Assembly (NCBI RefSeq): GCF_001544095.1
Contig: NZ_BCPT01000004.1
Span: 62,001 to 126,000 of the forward strand
Direction of reading: 5' to 3'
Source: Enterococcus casseliflavus NBRC 100478
Lineage (GTDB): Bacteria; Bacillota; Bacilli; Lactobacillales; Enterococcaceae
DNA: 64,000 nucleotides
The notes under the pieces are model-generated. The model saw nothing but the letters and a program-made list of their open reading frames with translations, made no database searches and was not told where the DNA came from. Below are positions 23,146 to 32,118 of this stretch, in pieces. The position numbers were made by a program, and so were the translations under genes. Position 1 is the stretch's first letter; the number at the start of each line of letters is the position of its first letter.

Positions 23146-23181
23146 GAGTAAATTCACAATTTTTGTGAGTTTACTCTTTTT
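23146..23181 (+). terminator. Terminator of the lacZ-ABC operon
   Basis: GAGTAAA..CACAA pairs with TTGTG..TTTACTC, followed by T-rich sequence. The next 440 bases (to 23627) are AT-rich and show no gene or clear signal. Confidence 0.8.
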
Positions 23182-23627
23182 CTCTAATTTCTTTCAGTTG
23201 GCGGATGAAAAGTGAATACTCCTAATTCCTGCATTTTTTTCAATCCTGATTGGCGATCTTAGTTTTCCGAGATTCCCCTAAAAGGCTCATCTAACAGCTC
23301 CTAACCTTATATACATTTACATATCTAACTCTTATCTTTTCGCTTTTAGTTAGTTAAAAAGCAAAAAATAAATGTGAATCCGAGCTATTTTTAAATAATT
23401 AACCAGATAATCTTCCGATTGGAACGGTTAAATAGTGAATGATTGGTAGAAAAGAGATTAGAGGATGCGAGTTGTGATAAGTAAACTCATAAAAGAAGAA
23501 TGCTAGAAAAGTAGAGAAAAATAGGATTAATGAAATAATCGAGATCCTTATTTTTTAACAATTTTCGAAAACCATAAATGAATTGAAGGAAGCTTAGTGT
23601 GGGTGAAAGAATAATTACAAAAAAATA

Positions 23628-23738
23628 TTGACTTAAAAAAATGGCTATGGTAATCTATAAACGGAAATAGTGGGAACGTTTCCAAAATGCATCTTCGTTA
23701 AATTTTTATTTTTTTAAACGAAAATGGAAACGTTTCTA
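23628..23738 (+). promoter_or_regulatory. Promoter with two LacI/cre-type operators for the fructosidase cluster
   Basis: TTGACT (23628-23633), 17 bases and TAATCT (23651-23656) form the promoter. Two palindromic GalR/LacI-type sites follow: TGGGAACGTTTCCA (23671-23684) and TGGAAACGTTTCTA (23725-23738). Both have the central CG of LacI-family operators and lie in the initially transcribed region. The second abuts the start of the first permease gene. They are likely bound by the LacI protein at 28950 and/or CcpA. Confidence 0.8.
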
Positions 23739-23761
23739 AAATGTATTGGGAGGAGATCGAA

Positions 23762-24733
23762 TTGGAAAAGACATTGGGACCAGGTGTTGAGATAAGGGCG
23801 GTACAACGGGATAAAAAAAATATCTCGAAGTGGGAAAAATTAAAGAAACAGTTGCGGCGTGATAAGTGGATGTACTTGTTGCTCTTACCAGGTATCATCA
23901 TGACGTTTATCTTTAAGTATGTGCCAATGTACGGTGCTGTGATTGCATTTAAAGACTATAATCCTATGCTAGGAATTTTGGAAAGTCCTTGGGTAGGACT
24001 AGATCACTTTAGGGAATTTATCAGTTCACCAAATTTTACGCTTTTGCTGAGCAACACATTAAAAATTAGCATTTATGGTTTATTGTTAGGTTTTTTTCCA
24101 CCAATTATTTTAGCACTGAGCTTGAATCAAATTATCAATAAAAAAATAAAACAGAAAATCCAGTTGATTCTATATGCGCCGAATTTTATCTCAGTAGTTA
24201 TTATCGTGGGGATGCTGTTTTTGTTCCTATCCGCAAATGGACCTATTAATGGGTTAGTAGAAAAGGTTACGGGGCAACCAATTATGTTCATGTCTAATCC
24301 AGCTTATTTCAGAACGATTTATATTTTATCGGGAATTTGGCAAGGAATCGGCTGGTCATCCATTCTTTACACCGCGACGCTGGCGGGAGTCAGTACCGAT
24401 TTATATGAGGCAGCAAATATCGATGGGGCAAATATTTTACAAAAGATTTGGCATATCGATTTGCCTGCAATGAGGCCTGTGATGGTGATCAGCTTCATCT
24501 TGGCCGCCGGCGGTATTATGAATGTAGGATATGAAAAAGCCTACTTGATGCAAACTTCAATGAACATCCCTGCCTCAGAAATCATTTCCACTTATGTATA
24601 CAAAGTCGGCTTGCAATCAGGTGATTATGCCTACTCTGCAGCTGTTGGTCTGTTCAATATGATTATTAATGTCGTTTTATTACTGATTGTCAACAATATA
24701 ACCAAGCGGCTAAACGATGGTCAAGGCTTGTAA
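23762..24733 (+). CDS. ABC transporter permease, LplB family
   Basis: A 323-residue permease of the LplB/YtcP oligosaccharide type, with the typical basic N-terminus (KKQLRRDKWMYLLLLPGII) and the EAA loop YEAANIDGANILQKIWHIDLP. The start chosen is TTG 23762, 8-9 bases after SD GGGAGGAG. The upstream ATG at 23741 has no SD and abuts the operator at 23725-23738. It is the first gene of the cluster with a YtcP-type permease, LipO-type lipoprotein and GH32 enzyme. It shows no obvious decay. Confidence 0.9.
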   Translation: MEKTLGPGVEIRAVQRDKKNISKWEKLKKQLRRDKWMYLLLLPGIIMTFIFKYVPMYGAVIAFKDYNPMLGILESPWVGLDHFREFISSPNFTLLLSNTLKISIYGLLLGFFPPIILALSLNQIINKKIKQKIQLILYAPNFISVVIIVGMLFLFLSANGPINGLVEKVTGQPIMFMSNPAYFRTIYILSGIWQGIGWSSILYTATLAGVSTDLYEAANIDGANILQKIWHIDLPAMRPVMVISFILAAGGIMNVGYEKAYLMQTSMNIPASEIISTYVYKVGLQSGDYAYSAAVGLFNMIINVVLLLIVNNITKRLNDGQGL

Positions 24734-24748
24734 TGAAAGGAGAAAATT

Positions 24749-25633
24749 ATGAATAGTGCTTTATCAAAAATCGACCGTCAAATCTTATGGTTGAATCGAG
24801 TGATTGTAACTTTTTTAGTCGTCATCACCATTGTTCCGCTGATTTATGTACTGGTAGCTTCTTTTATGGACCCAGCTACTTTGATCAATAAAGGTATAAG
24901 CTTCAATCCGAAAGATTGGACAACACAAGGATATCAACGGGTATTTGCAGATGATTCCATTTTACGCGGTTTTGTAAATTCGTTGTTTTACTCTTTTAGC
25001 TTCAGCTTATTGACTGTATTTATTACGATGATCACTGCGTATCCTTTGTCTCGACCTAACTTGGCGGGGAAAAAGATTATTATGACTTTTTTTGTCATTA
25101 CAATGTTCGTGGGTGGCGGCTTGATACCTACCTATTTATTGGTAAAGAACTTGGGCATGTTAGATAGTGTATGGGCGATTATCGTACCAGGTGCTATAAA
25201 TGTGTGGAATATTATCTTAGCCCGTACCTATTTTAGTGCTTTGCCAAAAGAACTTTCTGAAGCTGCTACTATCGATGGCGCCAATGACTTGCAAATACTG
25301 TTCAAAGTCATGCTTCCATTAGCTAAACCAATTATGTTCGTATTGTTTTTATATGCCTTTGTTGGGCAATGGAACTCATATTTTGATGCCATGATTTACA
25401 TCAAAGATCCCGACTTACAGCCGTTGCAACTCGTATTAAGAAATATTTTGATCCAAAACCAGCCCTCACAAGACATGGTGGGAGCCAATACTGCCATGGC
25501 AGAAATGAAACAAATTGCTGAGTTGATCAAATACGCAACGATCGTCATTTCTAGTCTGCCATTAATCATAATGTATCCTTTCTTCCAAAAATATTTTGAT
25601 AAAGGTGTTTTAGTTGGTTCTGTTAAAGGGTAA
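24749..25633 (+). CDS. ABC transporter permease, YtcP/LplC family
   Basis: The 294-residue partner permease, with six membrane segments and the loop SEAATIDGANDLQILFKVMLP. SD AAAGGAG lies before ATG 24749, 15 bases after the LplB-type gene. This pair belongs to the subfamily that works with large (about 500-residue) LipO binding proteins, as found next in the operon. Confidence 0.92.
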   Translation: MNSALSKIDRQILWLNRVIVTFLVVITIVPLIYVLVASFMDPATLINKGISFNPKDWTTQGYQRVFADDSILRGFVNSLFYSFSFSLLTVFITMITAYPLSRPNLAGKKIIMTFFVITMFVGGGLIPTYLLVKNLGMLDSVWAIIVPGAINVWNIILARTYFSALPKELSEAATIDGANDLQILFKVMLPLAKPIMFVLFLYAFVGQWNSYFDAMIYIKDPDLQPLQLVLRNILIQNQPSQDMVGANTAMAEMKQIAELIKYATIVISSLPLIIMYPFFQKYFDKGVLVGSVKG

Positions 25634-25681
25634 GAATTGTTCACTATTTGTATGAATAAAAATTATAAAGGAGATTTTAAG

Positions 25682-27289
25682 ATGAAAGCAAAATGGATGC
25701 TGCCAATCGTTTTTACTTCCGTACTAATTTTGGGGGCTTGTGGAGGCTCAAAAGAAAAGAGTACATCAAGCCCTGATTATGAACTAGAAAATGTCTCTTT
25801 TCCATTGAAAGAAAAAGTATCTTTAAAAATGATGTCTCAAAGTGCCCCTTTGGCTCCCAATGATCCTAATGACAAATTGATTTTCCAACGGTTAGAAGAA
25901 GAGACCAATCTCCATATTGATTGGACAAACTACAGTAGTGATTTTGCCGAAAAAAGAAATTTGGATATCGCTAGTGGTGATTTACCAGATGCCATTTTCA
26001 ACGCCGCTGCAGGTGACTATGATTTATTAAACTGGGCGGAAAGTGGCGTTATTGTACCGATTGAAGATTTGATCGAAGATTATATGCCAAATCTGAAGAA
26101 AATTTTTGATGAAAATCCCGAATACCGACAAATGTCTACTGCACCTGATGGTCACATTTACTCTATGCCTTGGATTGAAGAATTAGGCGAAGGAAAAGAG
26201 TCGATCCATACAGTTAATGGGATGGCTTGGATTAACAAGGAGTGGTTGGATAATTTGGGTCTTGAAATGCCGCAAACCACCGATCAGTTGATGACTGTGT
26301 TGGAGGCTTTCAAGACGCAAGATCCAAATGGTAATGGTGAAGCAGATGAAATTCCTTTTAGCTTTATTAACAATGGAGGAAATGAAGACTTAAAATTTTT
26401 AATGGGGGCATTCGGTCTAGGTGATAATGATGACCACTTAGTCGTTGATAACGATGGCCAGGTACAATTTACTGCTAACAAAGAAGGGTATAAAGAAGCC
26501 ATCAAATATTTCAATGAAATGAATAATAAAGGTCTTATTGATAAAGAGGCTTTCGAACAAGATTGGAATACGTATGTTGCCAAAGGGAAAGAACATAAGT
26601 ATGGCGTGTACTTTACTTGGGATAAAGCAAATATCACGGGTGCAGATGATAGTTATGACGTCTTGCCAGTCTTAGCGGGACCAGATGGAACGAAACACGT
26701 TACTCGTACGAATGGCATGGGTTTCTCAAGAGATCGTTTCGTAATTACTAGTGCGAATAAAAACTTGGAACTTACAGCTAGGTGGATAGATAAAATGTAT
26801 GAACCGTTACAGTCTGTCCAAAATAACTGGGGAACCTACGGTGATGAAGCACAGGCCAATATTTTTGAATTAAAGGATGGTATGTTAAAACATTTGCCTT
26901 TAGAGGGGACAGCACCGGGGGAACTAAGACAAAAAACCGAAGCTGGAGGACCATTAGCAGTTCTTGATTCTTATTACGGCACAGTCACTACTATGCCAGA
27001 TGATGCGAAGTGGCGTTTAGATTTGATGCATGACACGTATTTGCCATATATTACAGAAGACAATATCTATCCACGTGTCTTTTTAGAAAAAGAAGAAACA
27101 GACCGATTAGCAAAAATTGAAACAGATATGTGGGATTACATCTATCGCAAAAGAGCAGAGTGGATCACCGGCGGTAAAATCGATGAAGAATGGGAAGAAT
27201 ACCTTGCTGAATTGGAACGTGTAGGTTTGGAAGAATGGATTCAAATAAAACAAACTGGCTATGATAATTTTTTGAAGGGAGCACAATAA
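25682..27289 (+). CDS. Extracellular solute-binding lipoprotein, LipO type
   Basis: A 535-residue lipoprotein with signal peptide and lipobox LILGAC near residue 20. It is larger than the lacZ-linked binding protein, as usual for LplB/YtcP systems. ATG 25682 has SD AAGGAG. The in-frame start at 25637 would add 15 residues in front of the signal peptide and is rejected. A calcium-binding-like stretch DPNGNGEADEIP is visible. The ligand is probably a fructo-oligosaccharide or sucrose-like sugar, judged from the GH32 and fructokinase neighbours. Confidence 0.9.
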   Translation: MKAKWMLPIVFTSVLILGACGGSKEKSTSSPDYELENVSFPLKEKVSLKMMSQSAPLAPNDPNDKLIFQRLEEETNLHIDWTNYSSDFAEKRNLDIASGDLPDAIFNAAAGDYDLLNWAESGVIVPIEDLIEDYMPNLKKIFDENPEYRQMSTAPDGHIYSMPWIEELGEGKESIHTVNGMAWINKEWLDNLGLEMPQTTDQLMTVLEAFKTQDPNGNGEADEIPFSFINNGGNEDLKFLMGAFGLGDNDDHLVVDNDGQVQFTANKEGYKEAIKYFNEMNNKGLIDKEAFEQDWNTYVAKGKEHKYGVYFTWDKANITGADDSYDVLPVLAGPDGTKHVTRTNGMGFSRDRFVITSANKNLELTARWIDKMYEPLQSVQNNWGTYGDEAQANIFELKDGMLKHLPLEGTAPGELRQKTEAGGPLAVLDSYYGTVTTMPDDAKWRLDLMHDTYLPYITEDNIYPRVFLEKEETDRLAKIETDMWDYIYRKRAEWITGGKIDEEWEEYLAELERVGLEEWIQIKQTGYDNFLKGAQ

Positions 27290-28774
27290 GTGTTAGTAGA
27301 AGAAACGGCGATTTTGGATAAAGCAAATCGATTTATTGAAATGATGCGAGGAAAAGTTAACCCTCAGTATCGACAAAACTATCATTTTTCCGCACCCATC
27401 GGGTGGATAAATGACCCCAATGGGTTTATATATTACAAAGGGCATTACCATCTCTTCTATCAATACTATCCTTACGATAGTCGATGGGGGCCCATGCATT
27501 GGGGGCATGCGCGCAGTAGTGATTTGGTCCATTGGGAAGATCTACCAGTAGCGTTAGCCCCAGATCAACCTTATGACAGCGGCGGGTGTTTCTCAGGAAG
27601 TGCAATTGAAAGAGACGGAAAACTATATTTATTTTATACAGGCTGTCAAGAAATTGATGGTATTAGCCATCAGCATCAATGTTTGGCGGTCTCTGAAGAT
27701 GGTATTCATTTTAGCAAATACAGTGGTAATCCTGTGGTAGCAGAAAAACAGCTAGGTGAGAATGGGCTGATACAAGAATTTCGTGATCCTAAAGTAATTG
27801 TTCACAACGATGCTTACTATATGGTAGTAGCTACTAAATCTACACAGTCTACTGGTAGAATAGTGATGTTTCAATCGTCAGATTTGTATACTTGGCACTT
27901 TTACTCTGTGTTGCTAGAAGGGACTTCAGAGCAAGGAATAATGTGGGAATGTCCTGACTTATTCCATTTAGACGGACGAGATGTCTTAATCATGTCACCG
28001 ATACAAATCAAGAAGAACGGACTGGAATATCATAATATCAGTTCTACCATGGCTTGTATTGGTGAGGTAGACTGGGAAACAGGTCAGATGATAGTTGATA
28101 ATTTCCATGAAATGGATTTTGGAATGGATTTTTATGCACCACAAACAACAACAGATCCTAATGGTGGACGGGTGATGATTGCTTGGATGCAGATGTGGGA
28201 TCGCACATTGCCTACACATGAGTTAGGCCATCTTTGGGCAGGCTCTATGAGTTTGCCCCGAGAGTTAAGAGTGAAAAAAAATCGATTGGTACAAAAACCC
28301 ATCTCAACTGTATATAGTCATTTAGTTTATCAACAAGGCAGTGAAAATATTGCAGTGACTGACACATCAGTCGTATTTCGAAACGCGCTGTCTGATTCTT
28401 CATATTTACATCTAGTCGCAGATTTGGAGAAAGCAGAAGTTTTTACAATTGAATTACTGCGGTCTAAGACGGATTGTCTCAAACTAACTTATGACACTGC
28501 TAAACAGGTTTTTGAATTGGATCGTCAGAAACTAGGAAGAGAGCTTACAGGGGCGGAAGAAGACCCTCTGAATGTCCGAAAAGTTGAAATACCTTTGATT
28601 GATAATCAGCTCGTTCTTGAGATTTTTAGAGATACCTCATCAGTTGAAGTCTTTATTAATGGTTTAGAAGTTATGACGGCTACTTTCTATGAGCTGGAAA
28701 AAGCTCGAGATATCTTATTTCATTCGATCGGAGAAAGTCGTATTCAAGCTTTTGAAACAGCGAGTGTGAAATAA
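27290..28774 (+). CDS. GH32 beta-fructosidase (sucrose-6-phosphate hydrolase/fructan hydrolase type)
   Basis: A 494-residue cytoplasmic enzyme hydrolysing beta-fructosides. It has the nucleophile Asp42 in WINDPNG, stabiliser Asp166 in FRDPK and acid/base Glu220 in WECPDLF: the complete GH32 triad. A C-terminal beta-sandwich follows. It starts at GTG 27290, directly after the lipoprotein stop, with SD GGGAG inside that gene. There is no signal peptide. With an ABC importer rather than a phosphotransferase system beside it, the substrate is probably an unphosphorylated oligofructoside, though sucrose-6-phosphate activity cannot be ruled out. Confidence 0.92.
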   Translation: MLVEETAILDKANRFIEMMRGKVNPQYRQNYHFSAPIGWINDPNGFIYYKGHYHLFYQYYPYDSRWGPMHWGHARSSDLVHWEDLPVALAPDQPYDSGGCFSGSAIERDGKLYLFYTGCQEIDGISHQHQCLAVSEDGIHFSKYSGNPVVAEKQLGENGLIQEFRDPKVIVHNDAYYMVVATKSTQSTGRIVMFQSSDLYTWHFYSVLLEGTSEQGIMWECPDLFHLDGRDVLIMSPIQIKKNGLEYHNISSTMACIGEVDWETGQMIVDNFHEMDFGMDFYAPQTTTDPNGGRVMIAWMQMWDRTLPTHELGHLWAGSMSLPRELRVKKNRLVQKPISTVYSHLVYQQGSENIAVTDTSVVFRNALSDSSYLHLVADLEKAEVFTIELLRSKTDCLKLTYDTAKQVFELDRQKLGRELTGAEEDPLNVRKVEIPLIDNQLVLEIFRDTSSVEVFINGLEVMTATFYELEKARDILFHSIGESRIQAFETASVK

Positions 28775-28949
28775 ATGTTTGATTGCTTAGGCGATGAATC
28801 AATTATTTAATAGGTTTTGAAGGATAATTTTTTAGAAAAGAACAGATAGCTAGATTTCCCATGGCTTTGCTATTAGTATTTTGAAAAAATTAGTAATTTA
28901 TGACAAAATTCATTATACTAAACTTGTGCAGAAATGTGAGGGATCAACT

Positions 28950-29942
28950 ATGAAAGCAACAATGAAAGATGTCGCAAAATTAGCAGGTGTCGGAGTAGGA
29001 ACTGTTTCCCGGGTATTGAATAACGGTTCTGTTAAAGCTTCTACTAGAGAAAAAGTTGAAGCAGCAATGACAGAGTTAAACTATCAACCAGATTTTTATG
29101 CCCGGGGGTTAAAGATGAAGCATACGAATACGGTTGCTTTGATTCTACCCACTGTATGGCATCCATTTTTTGGCGAATTTGCCTACCATGTAGAAACAGC
29201 ATTAGAAAGACAAAACTACAAGCTTTATTTGTGTAACTCCAGTGGTAATAGTGAAAAAGAACAAGAATATATCCAGATGGTCAGCCAAAATAAAGTAGAC
29301 GGCATCATTGGAATTACTTATTCAGATATCGATGAATACATTTCGAGTAATCTGCCTTTTGTTAGTATTGACCGTTATTTCACTGAAGAGGTGATTTATG
29401 TGACCGCTGACAATGCGGCCGGTGGACGTTTGGCTGCAAATGAACTTTATCGCCGAGGATGTCAGAATGTAGCATATATCGGTGGGTACCAAGAAACACC
29501 GAATGAAACGAAGAGTCGTCGAAAATATTTTGAGATCGAGTGCCGTCAACTGGGGATTTCCTATAAAGCGTTAGATATGTTAGAACCTTTAGACCATCTC
29601 TCAGAACGTGTAACAAATTTTTTGTTAGAGAATCCCGATATCGATGGGATTTTTACGATCAACGATCCGATGGCATTAGCTGTCATTGGTATGCTTGAAA
29701 AAATAGGGAAAAACGTACCAGAGGATGTCCAAGTTATCGGATTTGATGGTCAAAAGATGACAGAAGGAGACCCTTATCTCGTCTCAACAATTGCCCAACC
29801 TACAAAGCAAATGGCGGAAGTGGCAGTGGCAAAATTAATTGCTGTCATTAATGGAGAGACAGTAGAAAAACGTACCGTATTGCCGATTGAATTTGGTGAA
29901 GGTGGAACAACGAAACCTTTAGTGAGAAACGATTTTGCTTAG
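28950..29942 (+). CDS. LacI/GalR family transcriptional regulator
   Basis: A 330-residue repressor with N-terminal HTH (MKDVAKLAGVGVGTVSRVLN), hinge helix and a periplasmic-binding-protein-like effector domain (IDGIFTINDPMALAVIG). The start is ATG 28950 after SD GAGGG. The open frame upstream from 28881 has no SD. It follows the GH32 gene after 175 bases and precedes the fructokinase. It most likely represses this cluster through the two operators at 23671-23738. Confidence 0.92.
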   Translation: MKATMKDVAKLAGVGVGTVSRVLNNGSVKASTREKVEAAMTELNYQPDFYARGLKMKHTNTVALILPTVWHPFFGEFAYHVETALERQNYKLYLCNSSGNSEKEQEYIQMVSQNKVDGIIGITYSDIDEYISSNLPFVSIDRYFTEEVIYVTADNAAGGRLAANELYRRGCQNVAYIGGYQETPNETKSRRKYFEIECRQLGISYKALDMLEPLDHLSERVTNFLLENPDIDGIFTINDPMALAVIGMLEKIGKNVPEDVQVIGFDGQKMTEGDPYLVSTIAQPTKQMAEVAVAKLIAVINGETVEKRTVLPIEFGEGGTTKPLVRNDFA

Positions 29943-29993
29943 TGCAAATACGTTTCTTTTTTTGAAGATAAGTGAATGAAAGGTGTAGATAAA

Positions 29994-30863
29994 ATGTTAT
30001 ATGGTGGAATTGAAGCTGGTGGAACAAAGTTTGTCTGTGGGATTGGTAATGAACAATTACAAGTGATAGAACGGAAAAGTTTTCCTACCACAACACCAGA
30101 AGAAACGATGAAGCAAGTGTTTGATTTCTTTGATAAGTACAAAGGAAATATCGCATCAATTGGTGTAGGAGCATTTGGGCCAATTGATATTCAAATCGAA
30201 TCAAGAACTTACGGATATATCACCAACACCCCGAAGTTAGCTTGGCAAAATTATCATTTTGTAGGAGCTTTGGAAAACGCCTTGTCGGTTCCCATCTATT
30301 GGACTACCGATGTAAATGCTGCTTGTTATGGAGAATATATGGCAGGGTATGGAAAAGGTAAAAATAGTGTTCTTTATTACACCGTTGGTACTGGTGTTGG
30401 TGGTGGTGCTGTAGTCGATGGAAAAATAGTCACAGGTTTCAGTCATCCTGAAATGGGACATATGCTCTTACAACGTCATAATGAAGATCAATTTGAAGGA
30501 ATCTGTCCTTTTCATCATGATTGTTTGGAAGGGTTAGCCTCAGGCCCCGCGATTGAAAAACGCTTTGGAAGAAAAGCCCAGACCATTTCATTTGATCATC
30601 CTTATTGGGCGATTGAGGCAGATTATCTTGCTCAGTGTGTGTATAACACAACTTTACTATATGCACCGGAAGTAATAATTTTAGGTGGAGGTGTAATGAA
30701 ACAGCCGCAACTACTCGAGTTGATTCGCCAAGCGTTTAAAGAAAAAATGGGTTCCTATGTGGATACCCCTGCTCTTGAAGAATACTTACTAACTCCAATG
30801 CTTGCTGACGATGCAGGATTGATCGGCTGCTTAGCTTTAGCAATAAAGAAGTTGGAACAATAG
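29994..30863 (+). CDS. Fructokinase, ROK family
   Basis: A 289-residue sugar kinase that phosphorylates the fructose released by the GH32 enzyme. It has the ROK features GGIEAGGTKFVCG (phosphate binding) and GTGVGGG, and the zinc-site segment CPFHHDCLEGLASG, which is typical of fructokinases in this family. The start is ATG 29994 after SD GAAAGGTG. It is the last gene of the fructoside cluster, and no transporter ATPase follows. Confidence 0.93.
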   Translation: MLYGGIEAGGTKFVCGIGNEQLQVIERKSFPTTTPEETMKQVFDFFDKYKGNIASIGVGAFGPIDIQIESRTYGYITNTPKLAWQNYHFVGALENALSVPIYWTTDVNAACYGEYMAGYGKGKNSVLYYTVGTGVGGGAVVDGKIVTGFSHPEMGHMLLQRHNEDQFEGICPFHHDCLEGLASGPAIEKRFGRKAQTISFDHPYWAIEADYLAQCVYNTTLLYAPEVIILGGGVMKQPQLLELIRQAFKEKMGSYVDTPALEEYLLTPMLADDAGLIGCLALAIKKLEQ

Positions 30864-31304
30864 CAGCATGTTAAAGAACGTGTGAGAGAGTTTTTATAGC
30901 AGTTAGGATAGATAAAAAGGTTAACTAAAATGTGAGCTAGAAAAAAGGATGGCTAATAATAGATGTTCATATATATTTTTTGCGTAATCGAATGTCGCAA
31001 ATAAGAATTTTTTCTTTCGTTCTCGTCTTCAGTTATATTGTTGTCTAGCTGCCTCAAAATTACTTCTTAGTGCTTGGTTTTTGTTTTATCACAGATATTC
31101 ATTATAGAAAGACACGATGTGAAAATCTATTATTCTCGGTAGTTTATTGCTTCTAGTTGGGATGATTGCGTAGAAACTTAACGTCAGTTAAAGTGCGTCA
31201 CGAATAGTAGTAACGAGAACTAATGAGACATTAGAATGTTATAAGAAACCCGTCAGAAGAGTCTACCTGACGGGTTTTATAATTATTAGAAGGCTTGCTC
31301 CTCC
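30864..31304. other. Intergenic region with bidirectional terminator
   Basis: AACCCGTCAG (31247-31256) pairs with CTGACGGGTT (31267-31276), with T-rich sequence on the right. It lies between the convergent fructokinase and DUF1697 genes and can serve both. The preceding 380 bases are AT-rich, with stop codons in every frame and no convincing gene. Confidence 0.7.
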
Positions 31305-31844
31305 TCACATCTTCGCAATCTTCCGCACCGTGTTGATAGTCCGAATCGTAATCTGTTTGCCGACGCTGGTACTGGCTGTTTTTTTCCACCAATTGGTTTT
31401 TTGATAGTCTTTGCGGATGTAGGACCAGAAGACGACGTCTTTGTAAGGGAAAACCTGTTCAAGGTTGGCATTTGGAGCCCCGAGTTTTTCAGATAACACC
31501 TCGTAGGTCAGTGAAGGCATCAAAAAGATCAGGTTGTCATAGATGGTTTTATCTTCCGTTCCTGACCAATCAGGTATATGGGCCAAGCGTTCCTGCAGCT
31601 CTGATTGGCGAATGATATAAATAGCGATATCAAAGGAAAAGTCGCGTTTGACCATTGTTTTAATCATTTCGGCAAGGGCTTGTGGATCATCTCCTTCACT
31701 GGAAAAAATCACATTGCCGCTATTCAAATACGTGACCACATCTCTAAACCCCAGTTCTTCAAAACCGGCTTTCAATTCTTTCATAGAAATTTTGTTCTTT
31801 CCACCGACATTGATGCCTCTTAATAAAGCGATGTATCGTTTCAT
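31305..31844 (-). CDS. DUF1697 family protein
   Basis: A 179-residue cytoplasmic protein of the DUF1697 family, recognised by the start [21 protein letters not shown] and the following [14 protein letters not shown]. The biochemical role of the family is not established. SD AAAGGAGG precedes the ATG. It is monocistronic, ending at the terminator shared with the fructokinase gene. Length is normal. Confidence 0.9.
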   Translation of the reverse strand: MKRYIALLRGINVGGKNKISMKELKAGFEELGFRDVVTYLNSGNVIFSSEGDDPQALAEMIKTMVKRDFSFDIAIYIIRQSELQERLAHIPDWSGTEDKTIYDNLIFLMPSLTYEVLSEKLGAPNANLEQVFPYKDVVFWSYIRKDYQKTNWWKKTASTSVGKQITIRTINTVRKIAKM

Positions 31845-31887
31845 GGCTAGCCCCTCCTTTAAAACGCTTCTTTTAGCTGATTATAGA

Positions 31888-32040
31888 ATGGATGGAGCGG
31901 AAGCACAATCCTGGCTTCTCAGCTACCCAAAATACGTGAGCGAGAAGCGATTAATGCAAGCTTATTGGTGGAGTGGCCGTGGCGTACGTATTTTTGCACT
32001 GCTGATTAGTAAAAACGAAGAAACAGCCTATAGATGGTAA
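31888..32040 (+). pseudogene. Unassigned 50-residue open frame, possible gene remnant
   Basis: It reads MDGAEAQSWLLSYPKYVSEK and then a Trp/Arg-rich end (WWSGRGVRIFALL). There is no SD before the ATG, and the frame is open further upstream into the DUF1697 antisense. Its composition looks protein-like, but I recognise no family. It may be the tail of a deleted gene or chance. Confidence 0.2.
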
Positions 32041-32042
32041 TA

Positions 32043-32082
32043 CCCCTCACAAATTTGCTAAAGCAAGCGAATTTGTGAGGGG
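32043..32082. terminator. Hairpin downstream of the citrate operon
   Basis: CCCCTCACAAATT (32043-32055) pairs perfectly with AATTTGTGAGGGG (32070-32082). It lies 37 bases beyond the oadA stop. There is no real T-tract in either direction, so it may protect the 3' end rather than terminate transcription. Confidence 0.5.
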
Positions 32083-32118
32083 CACTTTAAGTTGTTTTCT
32101 CTATTTCTGGTTTCATTG

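Noticed and set aside
31648-32040. 130-residue plus-strand frame antisense to the DUF1697 gene
   Set aside because: Its first two thirds are the complement of a well-supported gene. Only the last 50 residues were kept, as a low-confidence remnant.
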